DNA from: Neisseria montereyensis
GTDB taxonomy: Bacteria; Pseudomonadota; Gammaproteobacteria; Burkholderiales; Neisseriaceae
Length of the DNA stretch: 64,000 bases
Direction: 5' to 3'
Assembly: GCF_024834045.1 (NCBI RefSeq)
Contig: NZ_JANUXW010000006.1
Location: 61,898 to 125,897, forward strand
The first letter of the stretch is position 1; each line of letters opens with the position of its first letter. This document shows positions 18,320 to 25,853 of the stretch, piece after piece. The notes beneath the pieces are model-generated. The model was not told the DNA's origin and did not search any database. It saw nothing but the letters and a program-made list of their open reading frames with translations. Made by a program: the position numbers and the translations under genes.

Positions 18320-18778
18320 ATGTACCTAACACAACACACGGATTACGGATTACGCGTTTTGATTTATACCGCCATCAATGATGACGCATTGGTCAATATC
18401 GGCACCATCGCCGATACCTACGCTATTTCCAAAAGCCATTTAATGAAAGTGGTTACCGCTTTAGTCAAAGGCGGTTTTCTTGACAGCATACGCGGCAAAG
18501 GCGGCGGCCTGAAACTTGCCTGCCCTGCTGAAGAAATCAATATCGGTGCCGTGGTACGGCATTTGGAACCCATGCAACTGGTCGAATGCATGGGGCCGAA
18601 CAACGAATGCCTGATTACCCCCAACTGCCGTCTTGCCGGCATATTGGGCGGCGGTATCAAAGCTTTTCTCAATTATCTCGACGGCTTCACCTTGGCCGAT
18701 TTATTAAACAAACCGACGTATAACCTGCTATATTTCCCCAAAATACATACCGTATCAGAACAAACTCTAAATAGCTGA
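18320..18778 (+). CDS. nsrR: Rrf2-family nitric-oxide-sensing repressor
   Basis: A 152-residue Rrf2 regulator. The winged helix-turn-helix is at the N-terminus (MYLTQHTDYGLRVLIY ... YAISKSHLMKVV ... GKGGGLKLA). Three cysteines in VECMG, NECLI and PNCRL near residues 93-105 match the [2Fe-2S]/[4Fe-4S] cluster ligands of NsrR; NO destroys the cluster and relieves repression. It is divergent from the hemerythrin gene, with the operator between them suggesting autoregulation. Rrf2 paralogue IscR is less likely given the nnrS and hemerythrin neighbours. Confidence 0.9.
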   Translation: MYLTQHTDYGLRVLIYTAINDDALVNIGTIADTYAISKSHLMKVVTALVKGGFLDSIRGKGGGLKLACPAEEINIGAVVRHLEPMQLVECMGPNNECLITPNCRLAGILGGGIKAFLNYLDGFTLADLLNKPTYNLLYFPKIHTVSEQTLNS

Positions 18779-18939
18779 CCCGTCTCTCTAGATATCAAAA
18801 CCTGCTAAGTGATAATTTTTAGCAGCATTACAGTTGTTTATTCATGCTTTTTTAAGCTTTCACATTGCCTTATAAAAGTTATTCGTCATAATACAATCTA
18901 GCAAATTCCCCTGAGCATACCCGCATCTTCTTCACTCAC

Positions 18940-18958
18940 TTGATAGTCCTACTATCAA
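18940..18958. promoter_or_regulatory. Perfect 8-3-8 palindrome, operator candidate
   Basis: TTGATAGT and ACTATCAA flank CCT. FNR sites (TTGAT-N4-ATCAA) have a shorter spacer, so this is not FNR. The position is 139 bp before tonB. The binding protein is unknown. Confidence 0.4.
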
Positions 18959-18968
18959 CCTAAAAATA

Positions 18969-18990
18969 ATAAGTTATTTTAATAACTTAT
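18969..18990. promoter_or_regulatory. Perfect 10-2-10 palindrome, operator candidate
   Basis: ATAAGTTATT-TT-AATAACTTAT. Its outer bases resemble the NsrR-type site upstream of nsrR, but the half-site spacing is shorter, so common control is doubtful. Confidence 0.4.
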
Positions 18991-19069
18991 AAATATCCTT
19001 TCAAAACATAACACAATGTAAAAACATGCTTTTTTATTCCATAAAATCTTAAAAAAACGTTGCAAACAA

Positions 19070-19086
19070 GAATAATTGCTATTACC
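19070..19086 (+). promoter_or_regulatory. Possible Fur box before tonB
   Basis: GAATAATTGCTATTACC is an imperfect match to the A/T-rich Fur dyad and sits 11 bp before the tonB start. TonB-ExbB-ExbD operons of Neisseria are iron-regulated, which is the main support. Confidence 0.35.
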
Positions 19087-19096
19087 ATAATCGATT

Positions 19097-19984
19097 ATGA
19101 AAAATGAACGCATTCTCCCCCCTACCGCACTTGTGCTGGTTACTTTTCTGCATATGGGTGTTATCGCACTGGCATGGCAGATAAGGCAACCGGCACAAGT
19201 TGGTATGGAACAAATAGAATTTATCGATTTAGGTGATTTCGGTGGTGGCGACGGCACCCCTGAAGGCGCCGGTTCGCCTGCGCCTGAAGAATCTCCTCCC
19301 GCCCCGCCTCAACCGGAACCGCCCAAGCCTAAGGTTCAACCTAAGCCCAAACCGAAACCGGTTGTGAAACGTAAAGACACGATTAAACCTGTCATTACTA
19401 AAAAGGCGAAGGCTGATATCCGCAAACCGAAACCCGAGCCTGATCCGAAGCCCGAACCTAAACCCGATCCCAAACCTAAAACGCCTGAGAAATCTACCGA
19501 AGATGCAGCGAAAAAAGAGGAGCCTCAAAAAGCTACCGGTAATCAGGTTACTGCACAAAATGGTACCGGCAACGGTGCCGGCCGCTCTGAGACTCAAGGC
19601 AAAGGCAGTGGTTCGAACGGTACAGGCACAGGCCGCGGTCTGGGCCGTGGTGAAGGTAGCGGTAGTAAAACCGGCTCAGGACACGGTAGCGGTTCCGGTG
19701 GCGGCACAGGAGCAGGCAGCAGCCGCGGCAATCCGAACAGAGCCACCGGCAGCATACCCCGCCCGCCCTATCCTCCTTTATCCCGCGAAATGGAAGAAGA
19801 AGGTACGGTTCGATTGGCTGTATTGGTTTCACCCGATGGCAAAGTGGCTAATGTCAGAATAGCCAAAAGCAGCGGCCATGTACGTTTGGATAGAGCCGCT
19901 CAAAAAGCTGCACAATCAGGCAGATTCAGACCGAACGGTTGGACGGAATATAGCGTATCCGTACAATTTGCCCTGCGTGACTAA
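19097..19984 (+). CDS. tonB: Energy transducer TonB
   Basis: A 295-residue TonB. A single N-terminal membrane anchor covers about residues 10-29 (LVLVTFLHMGVIALAWQI) with a preserved His. A long Pro/Lys/Glu periplasmic spanner runs from about residue 60 to 140. About 60 residues made mainly of Gly, Ser, Thr and Arg follow (residues 150-215). The C-terminal TonB domain (RPPYPPLSREMEEEGTVRL ... VRIAKSSGHVRLD ... FRP) contacts TonB boxes of outer-membrane receptors. It heads the tonB-exbB-exbD operon. The Gly-rich block is unusual relative to E. coli TonB. Confidence 0.94.
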   Translation: MKNERILPPTALVLVTFLHMGVIALAWQIRQPAQVGMEQIEFIDLGDFGGGDGTPEGAGSPAPEESPPAPPQPEPPKPKVQPKPKPKPVVKRKDTIKPVITKKAKADIRKPKPEPDPKPEPKPDPKPKTPEKSTEDAAKKEEPQKATGNQVTAQNGTGNGAGRSETQGKGSGSNGTGTGRGLGRGEGSGSKTGSGHGSGSGGGTGAGSSRGNPNRATGSIPRPPYPPLSREMEEEGTVRLAVLVSPDGKVANVRIAKSSGHVRLDRAAQKAAQSGRFRPNGWTEYSVSVQFALRD

Positions 19985-19992
19985 CCTTATCT

Positions 19993-20029
19993 TTCAGACG
20001 GCCTATCCTATTTTATAGGCTGCCTGAAT
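19993..20029 (+). terminator. Imperfect DUS hairpin between tonB and exbB
   Basis: TTCAGACGGCCTAT pairs with ATAGGCTGCCTGAA with two internal mismatches, leaving an 8-nt loop. The right arm looks like a decayed DUS. It may attenuate readthrough from tonB into exbB. Confidence 0.5.
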
Positions 20030-20121
20030 AAACCGGTTCAAACCTATAAACACTTTGTTTTAACTGCTATTTAATACAACACATCAACTGTATTTGATTA
20101 TTTAACCATCTGGAAATTATT

Positions 20122-20781
20122 ATGAATTTAGGACTCGTTTTTCAATCTGGTGATTTTGTACTCATCAGTGTTTTCGTATTGCTGGTATTGATGAGCATTG
20201 TTACTTGGACAGTAATCATTATCCGCGTTATCAGACTTTCACAAGCCAAAAGCGGCAACCGTACTGTTAAGCCTTTAATCTGGAATGCCAAAACGTTGGA
20301 AGAAGCCATACAAAAAGCCAAAAGCGTAGATGCGCCGATGAGTGCCTTAACATTGGAAGCCGTTCGTGCCCATCAGAATTACAACAAACACAAAGATACA
20401 CAAATTGCCGCATCCGTACCGCTGAATGAATATTTGGTAAGCCAAATCCGCAACAGCATGAGTCAAATCCTGCGCCGCTTCGACGGCGGCCTGACCGCAT
20501 TGGCTTCTATCGGTGCAACCGCACCGTTTATCGGATTATTCGGTACGGTTTGGGGGATTTATCACGCCCTGATCAATATTAGTCAAAGCGGCCAAATGAG
20601 TATTGCCGCCGTTGCCGGCCCGATTGGTGAAGCCTTGGTGGCTACCGCAGCCGGTTTGTTTGTCGCGATTCCCGCCGTATTGGCTTATAACTTTATCGTA
20701 CGCGGCAACAAAACCCTTGCCCAAGACATGGATGCTTTCGCACACGACTTCCATGTTCAATTACTGAACAATAAGGACTAA
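20122..20781 (+). CDS. exbB: Biopolymer transport protein ExbB
   Basis: A 219-residue MotA/TolQ/ExbB proton-channel protein with three membrane segments: about residues 13-36, 130-160 and 170-195. The conserved [22 protein letters not shown] block near residue 127 and [21 protein letters not shown] near residue 168 are diagnostic. It forms the inner-membrane proton-driven motor with ExbD that energises TonB. exbD follows after 4 bp. Confidence 0.96.
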   Translation: MNLGLVFQSGDFVLISVFVLLVLMSIVTWTVIIIRVIRLSQAKSGNRTVKPLIWNAKTLEEAIQKAKSVDAPMSALTLEAVRAHQNYNKHKDTQIAASVPLNEYLVSQIRNSMSQILRRFDGGLTALASIGATAPFIGLFGTVWGIYHALINISQSGQMSIAAVAGPIGEALVATAAGLFVAIPAVLAYNFIVRGNKTLAQDMDAFAHDFHVQLLNNKD

Positions 20782-20785
20782 GATT

Positions 20786-21220
20786 ATGGCATTCGGATCA
20801 ATGAATTCCGGTGAAGATTCACCGATGGCCGACATCAACGTTACCCCGTTGGTCGACGTGATGCTGGTATTGCTGATTGTATTTATGATTACCATGCCGG
20901 TATTAACACACTCTATTCCTTTACAGCTGCCGACAGCTTCGGAAGATGCTCCGGAAACCGTACAGCCTAAAGACCCGCTACGTCTGACCATCTCGGCAGA
21001 AGGGGCTTATATGATTGGTGCGGAATCCACTACGGAAAGAAGCTTGGAAGAAATTACTGCCGAGCTCAAGCAGGCAAAAGCAGAAAACGAAGAGCTGATT
21101 GTGGCCATTGCCGCCGATAAAACCGTTGAATACGATTTTGTCGCCCAAGCCCTTCAAGCAGCCCGTGAAGCCGGCGTTAGCAAAATCGGTTTTGTAACGG
21201 AAACCCGAGCCGAAAACTAA
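20786..21220 (+). CDS. exbD: Biopolymer transport protein ExbD
   Basis: A 144-residue ExbD with one membrane segment at about residues 22-40 carrying the essential Asp (NVTPLVDVMLVLLIVF), and a periplasmic C-terminal domain ending in ALQAAREAGVSKIGFVTE. It works with ExbB and TonB. It is 4 bp after exbB, so translation is probably coupled. A strong DUS hairpin terminator closes the operon. Confidence 0.96.
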   Translation: MAFGSMNSGEDSPMADINVTPLVDVMLVLLIVFMITMPVLTHSIPLQLPTASEDAPETVQPKDPLRLTISAEGAYMIGAESTTERSLEEITAELKQAKAENEELIVAIAADKTVEYDFVAQALQAAREAGVSKIGFVTETRAEN

Positions 21221-21243
21221 TCATCTGTTAGATATTAGCCCTC

Positions 21244-21290
21244 AACCCGAGAGGCCGTCTGAAACATTTCAGACGGCCTCTCGGGTTTTT
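21244..21290 (+). terminator. Strong DUS-pair terminator after exbD
   Basis: A perfect 21-bp stem (AACCCGAGAGGCCGTCTGAAA and complement) with a 2-nt centre, ending in TTTTT. The DUS pair forms the inner stem. Confidence 0.92.
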
Positions 21291-21320
21291 ATTTTATCCA
21301 TTAAATATAAAGTCATGCCA

Positions 21321-21677
21321 TTATTCGGAATGTGTAGCCTTCAGCCATTCCAGGGCAGAAGCCGCATCATCAAAATATTTCGGATGTTGTTGGGTAATCA
21401 GACTGGATAAACGTGCACCCAACTTAATCCACACATCATCCACCACAATGGCAATCCGACCGAAATCGTTTTCATGTTCGCGCATGAATTTCAGCTGTTC
21501 AACCGCCATATCAATCGTAAAATCCCGCAGCATGCTTAAATCGAGCAACATATCGGGGCGGTGGATTTTTTGCGTACATTCCAAAGCGGCATTTTCAAAT
21601 TCATAAAAATCTTCTAACGTAAATTCATTATACAAAGCCACATTCAAACCATAAGCCTGCTCACGGATAGAAATCAT
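21321..21677 (-). CDS. SpoIIAA-like/STAS-fold small protein
   Basis: A 118-residue soluble protein with alternating strands and helices of the SpoIIAA-like (STAS superfamily) type: VALYNEFTLEDFYEFENA, MLLDLSMLRDFTIDMAVEQLKF, GRIAIVVDDVWIKLGARLS, then a terminal ALEWLKA. Members are small proteins of unclear role, sometimes lipid-binding. No catalytic residues are evident. It is downstream of the EamA transporter gene on the same strand, with a 20-bp gap. Confidence 0.72.
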   Translation of the reverse strand: MISIREQAYGLNVALYNEFTLEDFYEFENAALECTQKIHRPDMLLDLSMLRDFTIDMAVEQLKFMREHENDFGRIAIVVDDVWIKLGARLSSLITQQHPKYFDDAASALEWLKATHSE

Positions 21678-21697
21678 GATGTACTCCTAATTTATTG

Positions 21698-22594
21698 TTA
21701 TTTGAATAATTTTAACTTATTCAGCCAAGACGGATTTAAACTGCTTAAAATCCCGCTTACCACAATAATACCCATTCCCAACACTTCCTGCCAGCTGATT
21801 TTATCGCCGAAAAGCCATACCCCGCCAAGTGATGAAAAAACCACCGTTAAATAAGAAAGCGAAGCCACGGTAAATTTCTGCCCTACTTTATAGGCATAAG
21901 TCATGCACAATTGCGCTACCAATGCCGAAGCCCCGACACCGAGCAGATAAGGCAATGTATCCCAGTTAAACGAATGCCATCCGTTAATGGTTGTCCATAT
22001 TCCAGCCAAAACCATACCCACCAGCGACAGATAGAAAACCACCCGCCAGCCCGGTTCGCCGAGCAGGGAAAGTTCGCGTACCTGCAAATAAGCCCAACCG
22101 GCCAATAATCCGCCGCACAAACCCACCAATGCCGCCCCTTCCTGCCCGCTTTGAAAAGAAGGGTTCAACAATAAAACCACACCGATAAAGCCCAATATCA
22201 AAACCGCAAACGTATATAACGATATTTTTTCCCTTAATACGACAAAAGACAAAATAGCCAGAAAAATAGAAGAGGTATAACCGAGCGTCACCCCGGTTGC
22301 CAACGGCAAATGCATAATGGCATAAAAAATACAAAACATGCCGAGTGTGCCCGAAACGCTGCGGCTCAAATGGGCTTTCCAATAAGGCGTCCGAAACGTT
22401 TTACCCTGCATCTTAGCCATTGTGCCGAGAAAAACAGCTGAAAATCCCATACGCCAAAACACCATCTCACTCGAACTGAAGCCGAATTTCACCGAAGCGG
22501 CTTTAATCCCGAAATTCATTATCGTAAAACAAACGGCGGCAATCACCATCCAACCCGAACCAAGCGGATCACGAGTTTCTTGAACATTCATCAT
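21698..22594 (-). CDS. EamA/DMT-family transporter
   Basis: A 298-residue protein with about ten membrane segments in two EamA repeats (SGWMVIAAVCFTIMNFGIKAA near the start; GLCGGLLAGWAYLQVREL near residue 155). It resembles the RhaT-like S-adenosylmethionine or amino-acid exporter branch, but substrate cannot be read from sequence. There are two adjacent ATG codons at 22594 and 22591. It is unrelated at close range to the EamA gene at 14433. Confidence 0.85.
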   Translation of the reverse strand: MMNVQETRDPLGSGWMVIAAVCFTIMNFGIKAASVKFGFSSSEMVFWRMGFSAVFLGTMAKMQGKTFRTPYWKAHLSRSVSGTLGMFCIFYAIMHLPLATGVTLGYTSSIFLAILSFVVLREKISLYTFAVLILGFIGVVLLLNPSFQSGQEGAALVGLCGGLLAGWAYLQVRELSLLGEPGWRVVFYLSLVGMVLAGIWTTINGWHSFNWDTLPYLLGVGASALVAQLCMTYAYKVGQKFTVASLSYLTVVFSSLGGVWLFGDKISWQEVLGMGIIVVSGILSSLNPSWLNKLKLFK

Positions 22595-22743
22595 TAAATA
22601 CGGATATCAAACAAAAATAAGTGCCATCATACTTAGGTCGGCAAAAACTGTACATAAAAGGCAACCAAAGCCGAATAGAATATATCTGCCAACCCGTTTA
22701 TTCACTATAATCGGGGCTTTGCAAACCAACATATGGAAACCTC

Positions 22744-23196
22744 ATGCAAACAGAAGTAGAACTCAAAATTCTCAATCCCAAAATGGCCGACCAACTGCCC
22801 GCTTACGCCACACCCGGTTCCGCCGGCTTAGATTTACGCGCCTGTATCGACGAAGCCGTGGTCTTGCAACCCGGCGAAACCTTTTTAGTGCCGACCGGTT
22901 TGGCTATCCATTTGGATAACCCCGCCTATGCCGCCGTTTTACTGCCACGCTCAGGCTTGGGGCATAAACACGGTATCGTATTAGGCAATCTGGTCGGCCT
23001 GATTGATTCGGATTACCAAGGCGAACTGAAAGTATCGGTATGGAACCGCAGCCAAGAAGCATTTACCATCCAACCATTGGAACGGATTGCGCAAATGGTG
23101 ATTGTGCCCGTGATTCAGGCGGCCTTTAAAGTGGTCGATGAATTTGCCGCCAGCGAACGCGGCGAAGGCGGATTTGGCAGTACTGGTAAGGCTTAA
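22744..23196 (+). CDS. dut: Deoxyuridine 5'-triphosphate nucleotidohydrolase
   Basis: A 150-residue trimeric dUTPase with all five motifs visible: [44 protein letters not shown] and [11 protein letters not shown]. It hydrolyses dUTP to dUMP and keeps uracil out of DNA. Monocistronic; a DUS hairpin follows. Confidence 0.97.
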   Translation: MQTEVELKILNPKMADQLPAYATPGSAGLDLRACIDEAVVLQPGETFLVPTGLAIHLDNPAYAAVLLPRSGLGHKHGIVLGNLVGLIDSDYQGELKVSVWNRSQEAFTIQPLERIAQMVIVPVIQAAFKVVDEFAASERGEGGFGSTGKA

Positions 23197-23242
23197 TCAT
23201 CTGATTTATATTTGAATGTTTAAGCCGTCTGAAATAGATAAA

Positions 23243-23267
23243 GCCGTCTGAAAAGGTTTCAGACGGC
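23243..23267 (+). terminator. DUS-pair terminator after dut
   Basis: GCCGTCTGAAA-AGG-TTTCAGACGGC forms an 11-bp stem with a 3-nt loop followed by ATTTTATT. A further single DUS sits just upstream at 23224. Confidence 0.85.
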
Positions 23268-23364
23268 CTTATTTTATTAAACACCATTCAAAACAATATC
23301 CATTTACGAAACCATACCATTGAAAACCTTAGCCCTATTCATTCACACAAAAGGCCGTCTGAAA

Positions 23365-24192
23365 TTATTTCTGACAATGCGCACAATAAAACGTCCCGCG
23401 CTGGCCGATGGTTTCTTTCCGAATCAGGCTACCGCACTTAACACAAGGTTGGTTATGCCTGCCGTAAACCGTGTATTCCTGTTGGAAATAACCGCTATTG
23501 CCCTCGCTATCGACAAAATCGCGCAAAGTACTGCCCCCTGCGGCAATGGCACGCTTTAAAACCGCCCGTATGATTTCCACCAATTCGGCGCACTCTTTGC
23601 GGGTGATCTGATTGGCGGGCCGTTTGGGGGAAATACCGGCTTGAAACAGGCTTTCATTGGCATAAATATTACCCACGCCGACCACCACCGCATTGTCCAT
23701 CAAAGCCGTTTTAATCGCCCGTTTTTGCTTATGCAGCTTATCGTATAAATAATCGGCATTAAACTCGGCTTCCAGTGGTTCCGGCCCGAGCGAAGCCAAT
23801 AGCGGATGATGTTCCGCCGCGCCGGCAAACCACAATATCATGCCGAAACGGCGCGGGTCGTGATAGCGCAATAAGGTGCCGTCTTCAAACACAATATCGG
23901 CATGGTCGTGTTTGTCCGGATGGGCGGCCTTAGGATGATCCGGATGGAAAATACGCAGGCTGCCCGACATACCCAGATGAATCAGCAACACGCCCGTTTT
24001 AAAATGAATCAACAGATATTTGGCACGGCGTGCACAGCTTAACACCCGCTCCCCCCGCAAGGTTTCCGCCAAATCCGACGGCACGGGAAAGCGCAATTTA
24101 GGCTGGCGGACAACCACTTCCGCCACGGTTTTCCCCTCTATATGCGGGCTGATACCGCGCAGGGTCGTTTCAACTTCGGGCAATTCGGGCAT
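23365..24192 (-). CDS. mutM: Formamidopyrimidine-DNA glycosylase
   Basis: A 275-residue base-excision-repair glycosylase/AP lyase for 8-oxoguanine and FaPy. The ATG at 24192 is chosen because mature Fpg must begin MPELPEVET with Pro2 as nucleophile; a longer in-frame start at 24237 would bury it. Other marks are the [10 protein letters not shown] Lys region near residue 57, [10 protein letters not shown] near residue 166 and a C-terminal zinc finger (CVKCG ... CAHC). Confidence 0.97.
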   Translation of the reverse strand: MPELPEVETTLRGISPHIEGKTVAEVVVRQPKLRFPVPSDLAETLRGERVLSCARRAKYLLIHFKTGVLLIHLGMSGSLRIFHPDHPKAAHPDKHDHADIVFEDGTLLRYHDPRRFGMILWFAGAAEHHPLLASLGPEPLEAEFNADYLYDKLHKQKRAIKTALMDNAVVVGVGNIYANESLFQAGISPKRPANQITRKECAELVEIIRAVLKRAIAAGGSTLRDFVDSEGNSGYFQQEYTVYGRHNQPCVKCGSLIRKETIGQRGTFYCAHCQK

Positions 24193-24293
24193 AACGGGCT
24201 TTCGATAAACAGACAAACAGCGTTTATTGTATAACAAAGCCCGATATCAAACCCAATGGTTCGATGCTAACCATCAGGCTTTTATGGACAAAT

Positions 24294-24319
24294 AGGCCGT
24301 CTGAAATTTCAGACGGCCT
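24294..24319. terminator. DUS-pair terminator after tyrS
   Basis: A perfect 26-bp palindrome made of two abutting DUS (AGGCCGTCTGAAA and complement). It lies 17 bp past the tyrS stop, upstream of mutM on the same strand. Confidence 0.85.
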
Positions 24320-24336
24320 GTTATGAATATCAAACT

Positions 24337-25635
24337 TTATTGCCAAACCAATAAAGCATGATTGCGTTTACCACGGCGGATAATGGTGTATTTACCAAAA
24401 CGTTTGAAATCATCGGTAATCAAATAGGCATCATCCGGTTTCTCTGGCGCATGGTCCGCATTGTTTTTCACGGCCGCTTTGCCGTTTAACATAACCGCAC
24501 CGCTATTCAGAAAACCGCGGGCTTCTTTATTCGATGCAGCCAAACCCGCGCGCACCAAAGTTTCCACCACATTCGGATTGCCCGACACTTCAAAAGCCGG
24601 CAAACCGTCTAACGCCAACTGGCCGAAATCGGCTTCGGTTAGGCTGCTTTGGTCTTCTGCAAACAGGTTTTCCGAAATCCGTTGCGCCGCTTCCAATGCC
24701 GCTTCACCGTGAATCAGGCGGGTCATTTCTTCGGCAAGGATACGCTGCGCCTCCGGTTTGGTGCCGCTGGCTTTGTCTTTCGCCTCAATGGCATCAATGT
24801 CTTCCACGCTCAGAAAGGTGAAATATTTCATAAACTTATATACATCGGCATCGGCCACTTTCAGCCAGAACTGATAAAACTGATAAGGCGATGTTTTCTC
24901 GGCACTCAGCCAAACCGCCCCGCCTTCGGTTTTGCCGAACTTAGTGCCGTCCGCTTTGGTTACCAACGGCAAAGTCAGACCGTAAGCCGTTACCTTATTC
25001 AGACGGCGGCATAAATCGATACCGCCGGTAATATTGCCCCATTGGTCGGAACCGCCGATTTGCAAAACCGTATTGTGGCGTTTATTCAGCTCGGCAAAGT
25101 CATAGCCTTGTAATAAGGCATAAGCGAACTCGGTAAACGAAATGCCGACATCGTCGCGCTCGATACGCTGTTTGACCGATTCTTTGTTTAACATCGCATT
25201 CACTGAAAAATGCTTACCGATGTCGCGCAGGAAATCCAAGCAGTTCATACCGCCGAACCAATCATAGTTATTCGCCATAATAGCGGCATTTTCGCCCTCG
25301 AAACTTAAAAAAGGCTTCAACTGATTGCGGATTTTTTCCACCCATCCGGCAACGGTTTCCGCCGTATTCAGGCTGCGCTCCACCGCTTTAAAACTCGGAT
25401 CGCCAATCATACCCGTGGCGCCGCCCACCAAAGCCACCGGCGTATGCCCTGCCAGCTGAAAGCGGCGCAAAGCCAATACGGGCAGCAGATGGCCGATGTG
25501 TAAACTGTCGGCAGTGGGGTCGAAACCGCAATAAAGAGAGATTTTCTGTTCGTTGAGTAAGGCGTCTAAGGCTTCGGCATCGGTTGTTTGCGCAATAAGC
25601 CCGCGGGATTGTAGATCTTGAATGACTGATTTCAT
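24337..25635 (-). CDS. tyrS: Tyrosyl-tRNA synthetase
   Basis: A 432-residue class I aminoacyl-tRNA synthetase. The HIGH motif is at residues 46-49 (SLHIGHLLP), GGSDQWGNI near residue 196 and KFGKT near residue 232 (KMSKS equivalent). A C-terminal S4-like RNA-binding domain contains [17 protein letters not shown] lies within the gene (about 24997). Confidence 0.97.
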   Translation of the reverse strand: MKSVIQDLQSRGLIAQTTDAEALDALLNEQKISLYCGFDPTADSLHIGHLLPVLALRRFQLAGHTPVALVGGATGMIGDPSFKAVERSLNTAETVAGWVEKIRNQLKPFLSFEGENAAIMANNYDWFGGMNCLDFLRDIGKHFSVNAMLNKESVKQRIERDDVGISFTEFAYALLQGYDFAELNKRHNTVLQIGGSDQWGNITGGIDLCRRLNKVTAYGLTLPLVTKADGTKFGKTEGGAVWLSAEKTSPYQFYQFWLKVADADVYKFMKYFTFLSVEDIDAIEAKDKASGTKPEAQRILAEEMTRLIHGEAALEAAQRISENLFAEDQSSLTEADFGQLALDGLPAFEVSGNPNVVETLVRAGLAASNKEARGFLNSGAVMLNGKAAVKNNADHAPEKPDDAYLITDDFKRFGKYTIIRRGKRNHALLVWQ

Positions 25636-25777
25636 TGAATGTCCGTTGTATTTTGTCGGCCTTTTAAGTGGCTCAACAGGTATTTAAATCATGCTGAAAA
25701 TATAGGGTAATGTATCAAAACTATCTATATTTGTGTATCCAAAATCAATCAGATACTGTAATAGATTGGTTCCCAAA

Positions 25778-25810
25778 TGTTTGAACCGGCTGGTATGGCC
25801 GGTTCAAACA
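25778..25810. terminator. Hairpin terminator after the OafA-like gene
   Basis: TGTTTGAACCGGC and its complement form a perfect 13-bp stem with a 7-nt loop. It is not a DUS. It lies 43 bp past the stop of the acyltransferase gene on the minus strand; T-rich sequence is on the plus side, so direction is uncertain. Confidence 0.65.
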
Positions 25811-25853
25811 TTGATATTTATACTTTTCTATAAAACAAAAGCGGTTGAAGCGG

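Larger units (their letters stand above)
18779..19096. other. Intergenic region nsrR-tonB with two palindromes
   Basis: No convincing gene. It holds two perfect inverted repeats: TTGATAGT-CCT-ACTATCAA at 18940-18958, and ATAAGTTATT-TT-AATAACTTAT at 18969-18990. Neither has a T-run, so they look more like operators than terminators. A possible Fur-like site lies near the tonB start. Confidence 0.6.

Noticed and set aside
18940-18958. FNR site upstream of tonB
   Set aside because: The outer TTGAT/ATCAA match FNR, but the spacer is 9 bp where FNR needs 4.
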